64,000 nt of DNA from CALCKU01 sp964534845. GTDB lineage: Bacteria > Pseudomonadota > Alphaproteobacteria > Caulobacterales > Maricaulaceae. Below are positions 8,675 through 16,760 of the stretch, one piece after another. Location: the NCBI GenBank assembly GCA_964534845.1, contig CAZHPV010000005.1:16962-80961 (forward strand). The letters run 5' to 3'. Made by a program: the position numbers and the translations under genes. The stretch's first letter is position 1; every line of letters begins with the position of its first letter. The notes beneath the pieces are model-generated. The model was not told the origin of the DNA. It saw only the letters and a list, made by a program, of their open reading frames with translations, and made no database searches.

Positions 8675-8701
8675 TCACCTACATTTCTCCAAATACTGAA
8701 A

Positions 8702-8725
8702 AGCCCGCCCTGAGCGGGCTTTTTG
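8702..8725 (+). terminator. Intrinsic terminator after the first glycine-zipper gene
   Basis: AGCCCGC and GCGGGCT pair around a 5-base loop and are followed by TTTTT. It ends the transcript 28 bases after the stop codon. Confidence 0.9.
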
Positions 8726-8739
8726 CTGCGAAAATACAA

Positions 8740-8772
8740 ATTTCACTGCTATTTCACTGCTATTTCACTGCT
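8740..8772 (+). repeat. Three exact tandem copies of an 11-bp unit
   Basis: ATTTCACTGCT is repeated three times without error between a terminator and the next gene. The period of 11 bases is close to one helical turn. Further downstream is a small CCCCTAAGGGG palindrome (8783-8793). Whether this is a protein-binding array or slippage is unknown. Confidence 0.75.
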
Positions 8773-8935
8773 TTAAAAGTTCCCCTAAGGGGCGAGTCCC
8801 TTTGTGACATAATATTATTTGTGATAATTCTCCTTAACTGGTGCGGTTCTTGCACTTGGGGTTGCAACATCAACGCCGTGTCCTGTGGTGGGGCAGTCAA
8901 AACATAGACTGGCGAAAAGGCATGAGGAGCCAATT

Positions 8936-10519
8936 ATGAAGAAACTAGCACTAGGCGTAGCTATTACGGCCTTATCAATAGCGCCAGCCGCAAATGCACA
9001 GCTATTTGGCGGTTTAAACAATAATTCACTGGTAGGCGCAGGAACGGGCGCGGGCATTGGTGCCCTTATCGCAGGACAAGGTAATAATGTCGAAGGCGCA
9101 CTTTTAGGCGCAGCCCTTGGCGGCGTTGCCGGTAATGCTTTTGGTCCACAGGGCGGATTTTTAGGCAATGGTGGTTTTGGTGGCAATGGTGGTTTTGGAG
9201 GCTTTGGCAATAGCTCGACATTCGGAACACTAGCAGGTGCTGGCGCTGGCGCTGGCATTGGCGCCCTCATCGCTGGTCAGGGTAATAATGTCGAAGGCGC
9301 GCTTCTTGGCGCAGCCCTTGGCGGAGTTGCAGCAAACGCATTTGCCCCTCGAGGCGGATTTTCCGGCGGCGGCGTTCCACAAAGTGGATTTGCAGGTGGC
9401 TTCCCGCAAGGCGGATTTGCCGGTGGCGGCGCTGGTTTTGGCGCGCCTGCTGGATTTGGCGGCGGTGGATTTATCCCCGCTGGCGGCGCTGGTTTTGGCG
9501 CACCTGTTGGATTTGTTGACGGCGGACTTGTTCCTGTCGGCGGCGCAGGGTTTGGCCCTAGTGGTTTTGGCGGAGCTGGATTTGGTTCTGGTGGATTTGG
9601 CCCTGGTGGCATTGGATCCGGCGGCCTTGTACCGGGAGCAGGCGGAACTGTCGGTTTCGGCCCCGGCGGATCAACTCTGGTAAACTCTGGTCAATTTGTA
9701 AGCTCAACCTTCCCTGTACAAAGCTTTGTACAGCAGGCGCCCGAGCGTCAGACAGTCGTCTATGCACAACCTGAAACACGGGTTCAATATGTAGATCGTG
9801 TCAGAACAGTTGAAGTTCCAAAGATCATTGAAAAGGAAGTTGTCCGTACTGTGGAAGTGCCTAGAGAGGTCATTCGGACTGTGGAAGTGCCAAAAGAGGT
9901 TATCCGCACAGTCGAAGTTCCCAAAGAGGTCATCAAATATGTCGACCGCGTGAGAACTGTGGAAGTGCCAAAAGAGGTTATCCGCACAGTCGAAGTTCCC
10001 AAAGAGGTCATCAAATATGTCGACCGTGTGCGAACTGTGGAAGTGCCTAAAGAGGTTATTCGCACAGTAGAAGTCCCCAAAGAGGTCATTAAATATGTTG
10101 ACCGCGTCAAGACTGTAGAAGTGCCAAGAGAGGTGGTTCGCACGGTAGAAGTGCCAAGAATTATCGAAAAGGAAGTCATCAAATATGTTGACCGTCCTGT
10201 TCCAGCCCCTGCGCCTGTCGCAAGCTGTCCTTCAGGCACAATACTTCAAGCAGACCAAACCTGCGCTGCACGGACATTTAATATTCCAAGCAATAGTGCT
10301 GTTCAGATAACAGGCGGCGGAACGGCTAGCTGTCCTTCAGGTACGACCCTGCAAGCTAATGGCACATGTCTACAAAGCGGACTTGCGGGCGGCCTTCCTC
10401 CGTTACCAAGCCCTGCAACCGTACCGCCAGCGACTACGGGTCAACATTTTTGCTATAGCGGCGGCTCAAAAATCTATGACAGTCTCGGTCATGAAATTGG
10501 GTCAAATTGCGATCATTAA
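8936..10519 (+). CDS. Exported protein with two glycine zippers, Gly-rich region, VEVP repeats and twin CPSG motifs
   Basis: The start at 8936 follows GAGGAG. Residues 1-21 form a signal peptide ending A-N-A. Two nearly identical glycine-zipper modules (about 30-68 and 97-136) share E-G-A-L-L-G-A-A-L-G-G-V-A. Residues about 137-265 are Gly/Phe/Ala-rich with repeated G-G-A-G-F-G. From residue 285 to about 420 the chain consists of R-T-V-E-V-P-K-E-V-I units, organised as a 26-residue super-repeat that begins Y-V-D-R-V (residues 335, 361, 387). The tail has two C-P-S-G-T motifs (C431, C466), each with a second Cys 11 residues on. The VEVP part resembles alveolin repeats of eukaryotic membrane skeletons in composition. 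A structural cell-envelope role is inferred; I know no characterised homologue. Confidence 0.8.
   Translation: MKKLALGVAITALSIAPAANAQLFGGLNNNSLVGAGTGAGIGALIAGQGNNVEGALLGAALGGVAGNAFGPQGGFLGNGGFGGNGGFGGFGNSSTFGTLAGAGAGAGIGALIAGQGNNVEGALLGAALGGVAANAFAPRGGFSGGGVPQSGFAGGFPQGGFAGGGAGFGAPAGFGGGGFIPAGGAGFGAPVGFVDGGLVPVGGAGFGPSGFGGAGFGSGGFGPGGIGSGGLVPGAGGTVGFGPGGSTLVNSGQFVSSTFPVQSFVQQAPERQTVVYAQPETRVQYVDRVRTVEVPKIIEKEVVRTVEVPREVIRTVEVPKEVIRTVEVPKEVIKYVDRVRTVEVPKEVIRTVEVPKEVIKYVDRVRTVEVPKEVIRTVEVPKEVIKYVDRVKTVEVPREVVRTVEVPRIIEKEVIKYVDRPVPAPAPVASCPSGTILQADQTCAARTFNIPSNSAVQITGGGTASCPSGTTLQANGTCLQSGLAGGLPPLPSPATVPPATTGQHFCYSGGSKIYDSLGHEIGSNCDH
9788..10198 (+). repeat. Intragenic VEVP repeat with a 78-bp period
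   Basis: The Y-V-D-R codon blocks start at 9788, 9938, 10016, 10094 and 10184. The spacing 9938-10016-10094 is exactly 78 bases, and the units are almost identical in DNA sequence, which points to recent tandem duplication. The flanking units are longer and carry I-I-E-K-E-V variants, which looks like older, diverged ends around a young centre. Confidence 0.9.
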
Positions 10520-10541
10520 AAACCGCAAATAAAAAATAATT

Positions 10542-10568
10542 ACGGCCCTTTTTAAGGGCCGTTTTTTT
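10542..10568 (+). terminator. Intrinsic terminator after the VEVP-repeat gene
   Basis: A 9-bp ACGGCCCTT/AAGGGCCGT stem with a 3-base loop is followed by seven T. Confidence 0.92.
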
Positions 10569-10713
10569 ATGTTCACGACATAACTCCGACGAAGTCACGG
10601 GATTGTCATACCAAAAACTGCGGGATTTCTTTGCAAATCCGACCAAATTGCGCCATAGTGAAATCATCATAAGTGCCAGGGACGGGTGCTATCATTTATC
10701 AATGGAGACCCTT

Positions 10714-11280
10714 ATGACTTCGAAAGTAAAATTCAAGGCCGGAATGATTCTAGCCAGTATCGCTACACTTAGCTTCGCCCCTATCTCAGCCCATGCTCAC
10801 AGCACTGGCTTTGGTCACGGACATCAAAGCAATAATGGCAATCAGCTTGCCGGTGCCGTATTTGGCGCTGCAACAGGTGCCCTTCTTGGTAACGCCGTAG
10901 CAGGTCGTGGTAACGGCACAGAAGGCGCATTAATCGGCGCAGCCCTTGGCGGCGTGACAGGTGCCGCTATTGCCGGATCAGGCAGCAATTCAGGCGTTGT
11001 ACGCTCAGCAGGCTTTCACGGCGGTGGTTTTAACCGCGGTTTTGGCGGCGGATATTATAGCCCCTATAGCGGTGGCTTTTTTGGTTCACCCGGTGTGAGC
11101 ATCAACATTGGCAGCGGATTTGGTTTTAATCGCGGATTTATTGGTTCAGGCTTTAACCGCGGATTCAGAAGCCGTGGGTTTAACCGTGGATTTAGCGGTC
11201 GGAGCTTTAACCGCGGATTTAGCGGCCGGAGCTTTAATCGTGGTTTCAGATCACGCGGATTTCAAGGTAGACGGTTTTAA
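10714..11280 (+). CDS. Exported glycine-zipper protein with FNRGF repeats
   Basis: The start at 10714 is chosen for GGAG six bases upstream; an in-frame ATG at 10702 would overlap that site. Residues 1-28 are a signal peptide ending A-H-A. His-rich residues 29-37 lead into one glycine zipper (about 44-88) with E-G-A-L-I-G-A-A-L-G-G-V matching the two upstream proteins. Residues 95-135 are Gly/Tyr/Phe-rich. The last 50 residues repeat G-F-N-R-G-F with R-S-R or S-G-R linkers, making a strongly basic, aromatic tail. It is the third member of the cluster. The tail could bind anionic envelope polymers or self-associate; that is inference. Confidence 0.78.
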   Translation: MTSKVKFKAGMILASIATLSFAPISAHAHSTGFGHGHQSNNGNQLAGAVFGAATGALLGNAVAGRGNGTEGALIGAALGGVTGAAIAGSGSNSGVVRSAGFHGGGFNRGFGGGYYSPYSGGFFGSPGVSINIGSGFGFNRGFIGSGFNRGFRSRGFNRGFSGRSFNRGFSGRSFNRGFRSRGFQGRRF

Positions 11281-11310
11281 ACCCTCCAAACTTTAAATTA
11301 GATTTTTATA

Positions 11311-11333
11311 AAGGGCCTCTTGGCCCTTTTTTT
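11311..11333 (+). terminator. Intrinsic terminator after the FNRGF-repeat gene
   Basis: AAGGGCC and GGCCCTT pair around TCTT and run into seven T. It also separates this gene from the convergent tlyA end. Confidence 0.9.
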
Positions 11334-11356
11334 ACAGATAATTTCTGTGCGCTTGG

Positions 11357-12085
11357 TTATTTACGAGCGTAAACCAGATATTCGCGATTGCCTGAACCGC
11401 CCTTGATAGGAGAAGGTGATGTGGATAAAACCTCCCATCCTTGCCCCTCTACCCAAGCGCAAATATCCGAGAGCGCTTGTAAAGCAAGCCTTTCCGATTT
11501 TACCAAGCCGCCCCTGCCAATGCCGGCTTTACCGACCTCGAATTGCGGCTTAACCAAGGCTATAAGCGCGCCGTTCCGGCCCGTTAAGCCAAGAGGTTGC
11601 GTCAGGACTTTTCGTAAAGAAATAAAACTAGCGTCGCACACTATGAGATCGGGGACGCAACCGAGCCTATCTGCGGTAAGGTCACGCGCATCCGTATTTT
11701 CCAAGGAAACAAGGCGGTCATGATTGTGCAAGCGGCTATGTAATTGATCTTGACCCACATCCACTGCATAGACCTTTTTAGCGCCGTTCGCGAGCAGCAC
11801 CTGACTAAACCCGCCTGTTGAGCTCCCAATATCGAGACACGTTTTTCCGCTTATATCTATATCGAAATGAGACACCGCAAAGGCAAGCTTAATGCCAGCG
11901 CGCGACACCCATGGATGTTCGGCTTTCGCCTCAATATCAAAACTTTCGTCAAGTTTAAACGAGGCTTTGGTTAAGCGCTTGCCGTTAACTCTGACACAGC
12001 CTGCCTTAATGGCCGCTTGTGCGCGGGCGCGACTTTCATAATATCCATGATCTACGAGATAAATATCCGCGCGTTTTGAAGCCAC
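11357..12085 (-). CDS. tlyA: TlyA family rRNA (cytidine-2'-O)-methyltransferase
   Basis: The 242-residue protein has an N-terminal S4 RNA-binding domain (R-A-D-I-Y-L-V-D through C-V-R-V-N-G-K) and a C-terminal FtsJ-like methyltransferase domain. The latter shows the SAM motif L-D-I-G-S-S-T-G-G-F and the downstream D-A-S-F-I-S-L and K-P-Q-F-E-V-G segments. Characterised TlyA enzymes 2'-O-methylate 16S and 23S rRNA; the family is also annotated as hemolysin A. The start is GTG. It lies 20 bases after dxs, closing the xseB-ispA-dxs-tlyA operon. Confidence 0.93.
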   Translation of the reverse strand: MASKRADIYLVDHGYYESRARAQAAIKAGCVRVNGKRLTKASFKLDESFDIEAKAEHPWVSRAGIKLAFAVSHFDIDISGKTCLDIGSSTGGFSQVLLANGAKKVYAVDVGQDQLHSRLHNHDRLVSLENTDARDLTADRLGCVPDLIVCDASFISLRKVLTQPLGLTGRNGALIALVKPQFEVGKAGIGRGGLVKSERLALQALSDICAWVEGQGWEVLSTSPSPIKGGSGNREYLVYARK

Positions 12086-12105
12086 TTAACGCCGTCAACC
12101 GGGCA

Positions 12106-14013
12106 TTAAGCCAAGGACATCTGGTCTGCCAGATTTCGACCCAGGGCTTTAAAGACAGTCTCGACAATCGAGTCAGCATCAAGCTTTGCCTCTTTATACA
12201 TCAAATCGGGCGTATCTTGATCGATAAACCGGTCTGGCAATGTCATTGTCCGGATCTTTAAACCATTATCAAGACGGCCTGATCTGGACAGACCGTGTAA
12301 GACAAAGGCCCCAAATCCACCCACAGACCCTTCTTCTATTGTAATCAGAACTTCGTGCTCATCGGCCAGTGTGTTGACAAGATCCATATCCAAAGGCTTG
12401 GCAAAACGCGCATCTGCCACTGTCGTGGGTAAACCCAGATGGCCGAGCTGATCGGCTGCAATCATTGCCTCTCCCAAGCGCGTGCCATATGACAGGATCG
12501 CAATCCGCGTGCCCTCACGTAAAATACGCCCCTTACCAATCTCCAGAGGTGCAGGGTTTTCCGGAATGTCTATACCTGTAGCCTCACCCCGCGCATACCG
12601 AAACCCGACCGGACCTTCATCATAGGCCACGGCTGTCGCAACCATACGTGCAAGGTCTGCTTCATCGGCGGCGGCCATAAGAACAAAATTGGGCAGGCAT
12701 CCAAGATAAGCAATATCAAAAGCGCCCGCATGGGTAGGCCCGTCAGCCCCCACCAGCCCAGCACGGTCCATAGCAAAGCGCACTGGCAGGTTTTGTATGG
12801 CCACGTCGTGAACAACCTGATCATAGCCACGCTGGAGAAAGGTTGAATAAATCGCCGCAAAGGGCTTAAACCCGTCAGCTGCCAGTCCCGCAGCAAATGT
12901 TACAGCATGCTGCTCGGCAATACCCACATCAAATGTCCGCTCAGGGAAACGCTCACCAAAAAGCTTTATACCTGTCCCGCCCGGCATAGCTGCCGTAATG
13001 CCGACAATTTTATCATCTTTTTCAGCCTCTCTTATCAGGCTATTCCCAAAGACCTGCGTATAGCTCGGAGCATTGGGTTTGGATTTACTCTGCTCACCCG
13101 TGACAATATTAAATTTGGACACGCCGTGATATTTATCAGCCGAATTTTCCGCTGGGGCGTAGCCTTTACCTTTTTGTGTTACCACATGAATGAGGGTAGG
13201 TCCCTCTTTCATATTTTTGACGTTTTCGAGAACAGGAATGAGCGCATCAAGATCGTGCCCGTCGACGGGCCCCACATAATAAAAGCCCAATTCCTCAAAC
13301 CATGTTCCGCCCATAAACATACCGCGTGTATATTCCTCGGCCTTGCGCGCCGTATCTTTAATCTGGCGCGGCGCGTCTTTGACGATGGCTTTTCCGGCAC
13401 CCCGTAATTTCTGATAGCCTGATGAGCTGACAATTTTAGCCAACATATGGCTCATCGCCCCGACAGGCGGGGCGATCGACATATCATTATCATTGAGAAT
13501 AACAATTTGGCGGCTATCGGTGGCGCCAGCATTATTCATGGCTTCATAAGCCATACCGGCTGTGATAGACCCATCACCAATTACCGAGATGACATGCCCT
13601 TCCCGCCCGGCGAGATCGCGCGCCGTCGCAAAACCCATACCTGCCGAAATCGACGTCGAACTATGGGCGGCTCCAAAGGGATCATATTCACTTTCTGCAC
13701 GCTTGGTAAAACCGGACAGCCCGCCGCCCTTGCGTAAGGTACGAATACGGTCTCTACGTCCCGTCAAAACCTTATGCGGATAACATTGATGGCCCACATC
13801 CCAGATTAATTTATCCCTCGGGGTTTTAAAGACGGCATGAATGGCGACGGTTAATTCAACCACACCAAGTCCCGCGCCCAAATGTCCGCCCGTTACCGAG
13901 ACGGCACTGATAACCTCAGAGCGTAATTCATCGGCAAGCTGCTTTAATTCGTCACGATTAAAATCTTTCATATCAGACGGATATTTGACTTTATCAAGCA
14001 GTGGCGTTTGCAT
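12106..14013 (-). CDS. dxs: 1-deoxy-D-xylulose-5-phosphate synthase
   Basis: Dxs joins pyruvate and glyceraldehyde-3-phosphate with thiamine diphosphate, the first step of the MEP isoprenoid pathway. The protein has about 635 residues. It shows W-D-V-G-H-Q-C-Y-P-H-K, the ThDP motif G-D-G-S-I-T-A-G-M with a distal N, and the transketolase C-terminal domains. I use the start MQTPLLDKV at 14013, preceded by AAGGA with 7-base spacing; a reading 11 codons longer to 14046 is possible, with AAGGA at 10-base spacing. It sits between ispA and tlyA in one operon, so isoprenoid entry and chain elongation are co-expressed. Confidence 0.97.
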   Translation of the reverse strand: MQTPLLDKVKYPSDMKDFNRDELKQLADELRSEVISAVSVTGGHLGAGLGVVELTVAIHAVFKTPRDKLIWDVGHQCYPHKVLTGRRDRIRTLRKGGGLSGFTKRAESEYDPFGAAHSSTSISAGMGFATARDLAGREGHVISVIGDGSITAGMAYEAMNNAGATDSRQIVILNDNDMSIAPPVGAMSHMLAKIVSSSGYQKLRGAGKAIVKDAPRQIKDTARKAEEYTRGMFMGGTWFEELGFYYVGPVDGHDLDALIPVLENVKNMKEGPTLIHVVTQKGKGYAPAENSADKYHGVSKFNIVTGEQSKSKPNAPSYTQVFGNSLIREAEKDDKIVGITAAMPGGTGIKLFGERFPERTFDVGIAEQHAVTFAAGLAADGFKPFAAIYSTFLQRGYDQVVHDVAIQNLPVRFAMDRAGLVGADGPTHAGAFDIAYLGCLPNFVLMAAADEADLARMVATAVAYDEGPVGFRYARGEATGIDIPENPAPLEIGKGRILREGTRIAILSYGTRLGEAMIAADQLGHLGLPTTVADARFAKPLDMDLVNTLADEHEVLITIEEGSVGGFGAFVLHGLSRSGRLDNGLKIRTMTLPDRFIDQDTPDLMYKEAKLDADSIVETVFKALGRNLADQMSLA

Positions 14014-14060
14014 CAAAACATCCTTATCTGTTTTAATTATGCTCATAGTCTACCCGTCCT

Positions 14061-14948
14061 TTAGCGATCACGATTGAGGACAAAATCGACCGTATCGCAT
14101 AATATGTCGGCTTTTGATCCGAATATCTGCAAACTCGCCTTCGCCTTCTCACCTAAATTTGAAGCGCGCTTTCGCGCACCTTCAAGGCCCAAAATTGACA
14201 CAAATGTGGCTTTACCAAGATCTGCGTCTTTGCCAACAGCCTTTCCGACTATTTCCGCATCGCCCTCTGTATCCAGAATATCGTCCTTTATCTGAAATGC
14301 TAGCCCCATCTGCGCGGCATATTGACGAAGCGCGTCATATTGTGCTGGTGTCGCCTGACCAAAAATTGCGCCTGCTAAAACCCCGTATTCAATCAAGGCA
14401 CCTGTTTTTAAGTCTTGCAATTCCATAATGAGGCTTTCATCACGCTCACTTTCGGCCACTGTAATATCAATGACCTGCCCCCCTATCATGCCGTGCACGC
14501 CGCCCGCTTTAGCCAAACCTGAAATAAGGTCCAAACGGGTTTGAGCATCTGGGCTTGTTTTTGGGTCAGCCAGAATTTCAAACGCATAGGTCAACAAACC
14601 GTCTCCCGCCAAAGTCGCAATCGCCGTATCATAAGCGATATGAACCGTCGGTTTACCACGGCGCATATCGTCATCATCCATACAGGGTAGATCGTCATGG
14701 ACAAGAGAATAAACATGCATACACTCAAGCGCGCACGCTGCCCGCCAGACACCCGGTGTCTCAACACCGAAGAGACGGGCGGTTTCTACCATTAAAAAGG
14801 GGCGTAATCTCTTACCCCCGCCCAAGGCCGCATAGCGCATAGCCTCAATGACCATGGCCTGGCGACCTATACTCGGCGGTAATATGTCACCCAGCACGCC
14901 TTCAAGCTGATCGGCAACAGATTTCAATCTTTGAGAAAAATCGCTCAC
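14061..14948 (-). CDS. ispA: Polyprenyl (farnesyl) diphosphate synthase
   Basis: This short-chain prenyltransferase condenses isopentenyl and allylic diphosphates. The 295-residue protein shows both aspartate-rich motifs: D-D-L-P-C-M-D-D-D-D-M-R-R-G and F-Q-I-K-D-D-I-L-D. G-G-K-R-L-R-P precedes the first one. Residues before the first motif (C-M-H-V-Y-S-L-V-H) fit a C15 product, which I infer from the family. The start is GTG, with AAGGA eight bases upstream. Confidence 0.94.
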   Translation of the reverse strand: MSDFSQRLKSVADQLEGVLGDILPPSIGRQAMVIEAMRYAALGGGKRLRPFLMVETARLFGVETPGVWRAACALECMHVYSLVHDDLPCMDDDDMRRGKPTVHIAYDTAIATLAGDGLLTYAFEILADPKTSPDAQTRLDLISGLAKAGGVHGMIGGQVIDITVAESERDESLIMELQDLKTGALIEYGVLAGAIFGQATPAQYDALRQYAAQMGLAFQIKDDILDTEGDAEIVGKAVGKDADLGKATFVSILGLEGARKRASNLGEKAKASLQIFGSKADILCDTVDFVLNRDR

Positions 14949-14970
14949 GCATTATTTCCTTAAATATTAC

Positions 14971-15210
14971 CTAACCAGCCTGATCAAATGGCGCGGTCTT
15001 GGCAGTGCCGTCACTTTTTAGGACGATTTTTTCAACCTTTAACTGCGCATCTTTTAACTTGGCCTCGCAATGGGCTTTTAGGGCCGCGCCGCGTTCATAG
15101 ATTTTAATACTATCCTCTAGCGGCGCATCCCCGCGCTCAAGCTTATCTACAATCGTCTCAAGTTCGCGTAAGGCATCCTCAAAACTCATATCTTTAACGG
15201 GCTTTGTCAT
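14971..15210 (-). CDS. xseB: Exodeoxyribonuclease VII small subunit
   Basis: The 79-residue protein has the family core S-F-E-D-A-L-R-E-L-E-T-I-V-D-K-L-E-R-G and L-E-D-S-I-K-I-Y-E-R-G, a helical hairpin that binds the XseA large subunit. It is 22 bases upstream of ispA, the usual alphaproteobacterial arrangement. xseA is not in the window. Confidence 0.95.
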   Translation of the reverse strand: MTKPVKDMSFEDALRELETIVDKLERGDAPLEDSIKIYERGAALKAHCEAKLKDAQLKVEKIVLKSDGTAKTAPFDQAG

Positions 15211-15222
15211 ATCATCCTATCT

Positions 15223-15795
15223 TTACAGATCGCGTGTAAACCGTCTGTGGCTCCAATGTAAATCTCCATTTTGCGACACACATTTCCATCCGCGCTTTTT
15301 AAGGCTTCCCTTTAGCATACGATTAAACCATCCATGCGCAGTTACAAAGATGATTTTGTGGTCATTTGCATATTGCTCCAGCTTTTCACACATATGTTCA
15401 GCCCGGGCGCGGGCCTGTTTATGTGTTTCCATACCGTCCGACCATCCGAAATACCAACACACACGTGCCAAAGTCCCCCATGTCTTGGGTCTAAACTTCA
15501 ACGCCCCTAAATGCGGAGGGGGCAGAGCGGCTTCAACCAATTTGGGTTCGGTCACATCAATGTCGCGCCCCGTTACCAATAATGCGCTCTCGCGCGCGCG
15601 GCGCAAGGAGCTACTCATGACCAAATCAGCCTCCAGAGCAAAGGCCTTTACTTTCTTCGGGATATTTTGATTTTCGGCTAAGCCGCCCGCATCATATTTT
15701 TTCCACCAGTCCTGATATTCGCGCCACGTAAGGCGAACCTTGCGCGAGAGAGCCGGTTTTCCATGCCTGACGATGATAAGGGTACGGGTTTGCAC
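15223..15795 (-). CDS. Histidine phosphatase superfamily protein
   Basis: The 190-residue protein begins L-I-I-V-R-H-G-K-P, the RHG phosphohistidine motif. S-S-S-L-R-R-A-R-E-S-A and T-A-H-G-W-F-N-R supply the second arginine and the second histidine of the branch-2 phosphatase fold. The start is GTG, 9 bases after lepB. It lacks features that would assign it to phosphoglycerate mutase, cobalamin phosphatase or SixA, so the substrate is unknown. Confidence 0.85.
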   Translation of the reverse strand: MQTRTLIIVRHGKPALSRKVRLTWREYQDWWKKYDAGGLAENQNIPKKVKAFALEADLVMSSSLRRARESALLVTGRDIDVTEPKLVEAALPPPHLGALKFRPKTWGTLARVCWYFGWSDGMETHKQARARAEHMCEKLEQYANDHKIIFVTAHGWFNRMLKGSLKKRGWKCVSQNGDLHWSHRRFTRDL

Positions 15796-15804
15796 GAAAC
15801 GGTC

Positions 15805-16650
15805 TTATAGCTTTTTCATGAAACGAAAGGGTGGGCATGTCAGCCCGTCTTCTTTCGCACAGCGTTTAAAGGAAAACATCATCAATTCCGCCCGTCCTAT
15901 GAGATGGGATTGCGGCACAAATCCCGGCCCGGCTTCGTCACGACTATCGACAGAGTTATCACGATTATCACCCATCATGAAATAATGCCCTTCTGGTACC
16001 GTAAATAGCGGTGTATTATCAAGTGTCCAGCTGTCAGACTTTTCGTAAATATAATGAGGCCTATCTTCACCCGGCCAGTGTTCCTGATATTTATCTACGC
16101 TTACAACGCTCCCTAAATGTTCTCTGTAAAAAAAGGCCGATTGGGCTTGGCGGTCGATCATTTGTCCATTTAAAATTATACGCCCGCCACTAACTTGGAT
16201 CTTATCGCCCGGCAAACCAATCAGACGTTTTATCATCACAATACCGGAGCGTGGATTACGAAAGACAACCACATCTCCGCGCTTGGGTATGCGGGTTAGG
16301 TAGGTTTTCTCGCTCGCGCTAAGCTTATGGGCGTTAAAAGGAAGGGAATGGCGCGAATAGCCATAAGCGAATTTCGACACATATAAATGATCGCCCACTT
16401 CCAAGGTTGGCTGCATTGATTCTGACGGGATTTTATAATGGCCCCAAATGAGGGTCATAAACACAAACATAAAAGCCAGAAGTCCTGTAAAGAAAGCCAC
16501 TTCAGCTAATATACGCTGCCTAAGGTTCGGAGCAACGGCCTGCGTAACATCCTCAGCTTTAACGGCCGGCTTGGCGACACTGTTTGGTCCGGATTTACTC
16601 CCCTTATCCTCGGGGGTCGCTGGGGGACGCGATCTGACGTTTTTCGACAT
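15805..16650 (-). CDS. lepB: Signal peptidase I
   Basis: This inner-membrane protease removes signal peptides from exported proteins, including the many secreted products encoded nearby. The 281-residue protein has a low-complexity cytoplasmic N-terminus, one membrane helix (about 50-70) and the Ser/Lys dyad: S78 in I-P-S-E-S-M and K141 in M-I-K-R-L-I-G-L-P-G-D. The C-terminal M-G-D-N-R-D-N-S-V-D-S-R box is intact. A single N-terminal helix, rather than two as in E. coli, is usual in Alphaproteobacteria. Confidence 0.96.
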   Translation of the reverse strand: MSKNVRSRPPATPEDKGSKSGPNSVAKPAVKAEDVTQAVAPNLRQRILAEVAFFTGLLAFMFVFMTLIWGHYKIPSESMQPTLEVGDHLYVSKFAYGYSRHSLPFNAHKLSASEKTYLTRIPKRGDVVVFRNPRSGIVMIKRLIGLPGDKIQVSGGRIILNGQMIDRQAQSAFFYREHLGSVVSVDKYQEHWPGEDRPHYIYEKSDSWTLDNTPLFTVPEGHYFMMGDNRDNSVDSRDEAGPGFVPQSHLIGRAELMMFSFKRCAKEDGLTCPPFRFMKKL

Positions 16651-16760
16651 ATGCCTGCAATGGTATTATATGGCCCAACAATCAACCCCCTCTCAAAAAA
16701 ATGACGATTATTTTACGAGATATTATTAGTCTATCACCCTCCCCCCAGCTATAAAACCCT

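Noticed and set aside
8815..9612. Long minus-strand open frames, rich in Pro and Ala, opposite the Gly-rich gene
   Set aside because: They mirror the Gly/Ala codons (GGC/GCG) of the exported protein, lack ribosome binding sites and do not resemble any family.
9784..10239. Minus-strand open frame made of T-S-L-G-T-S-T-V repeats
   Set aside because: It is the reverse complement of the VEVP repeat and has no start signal of its own.
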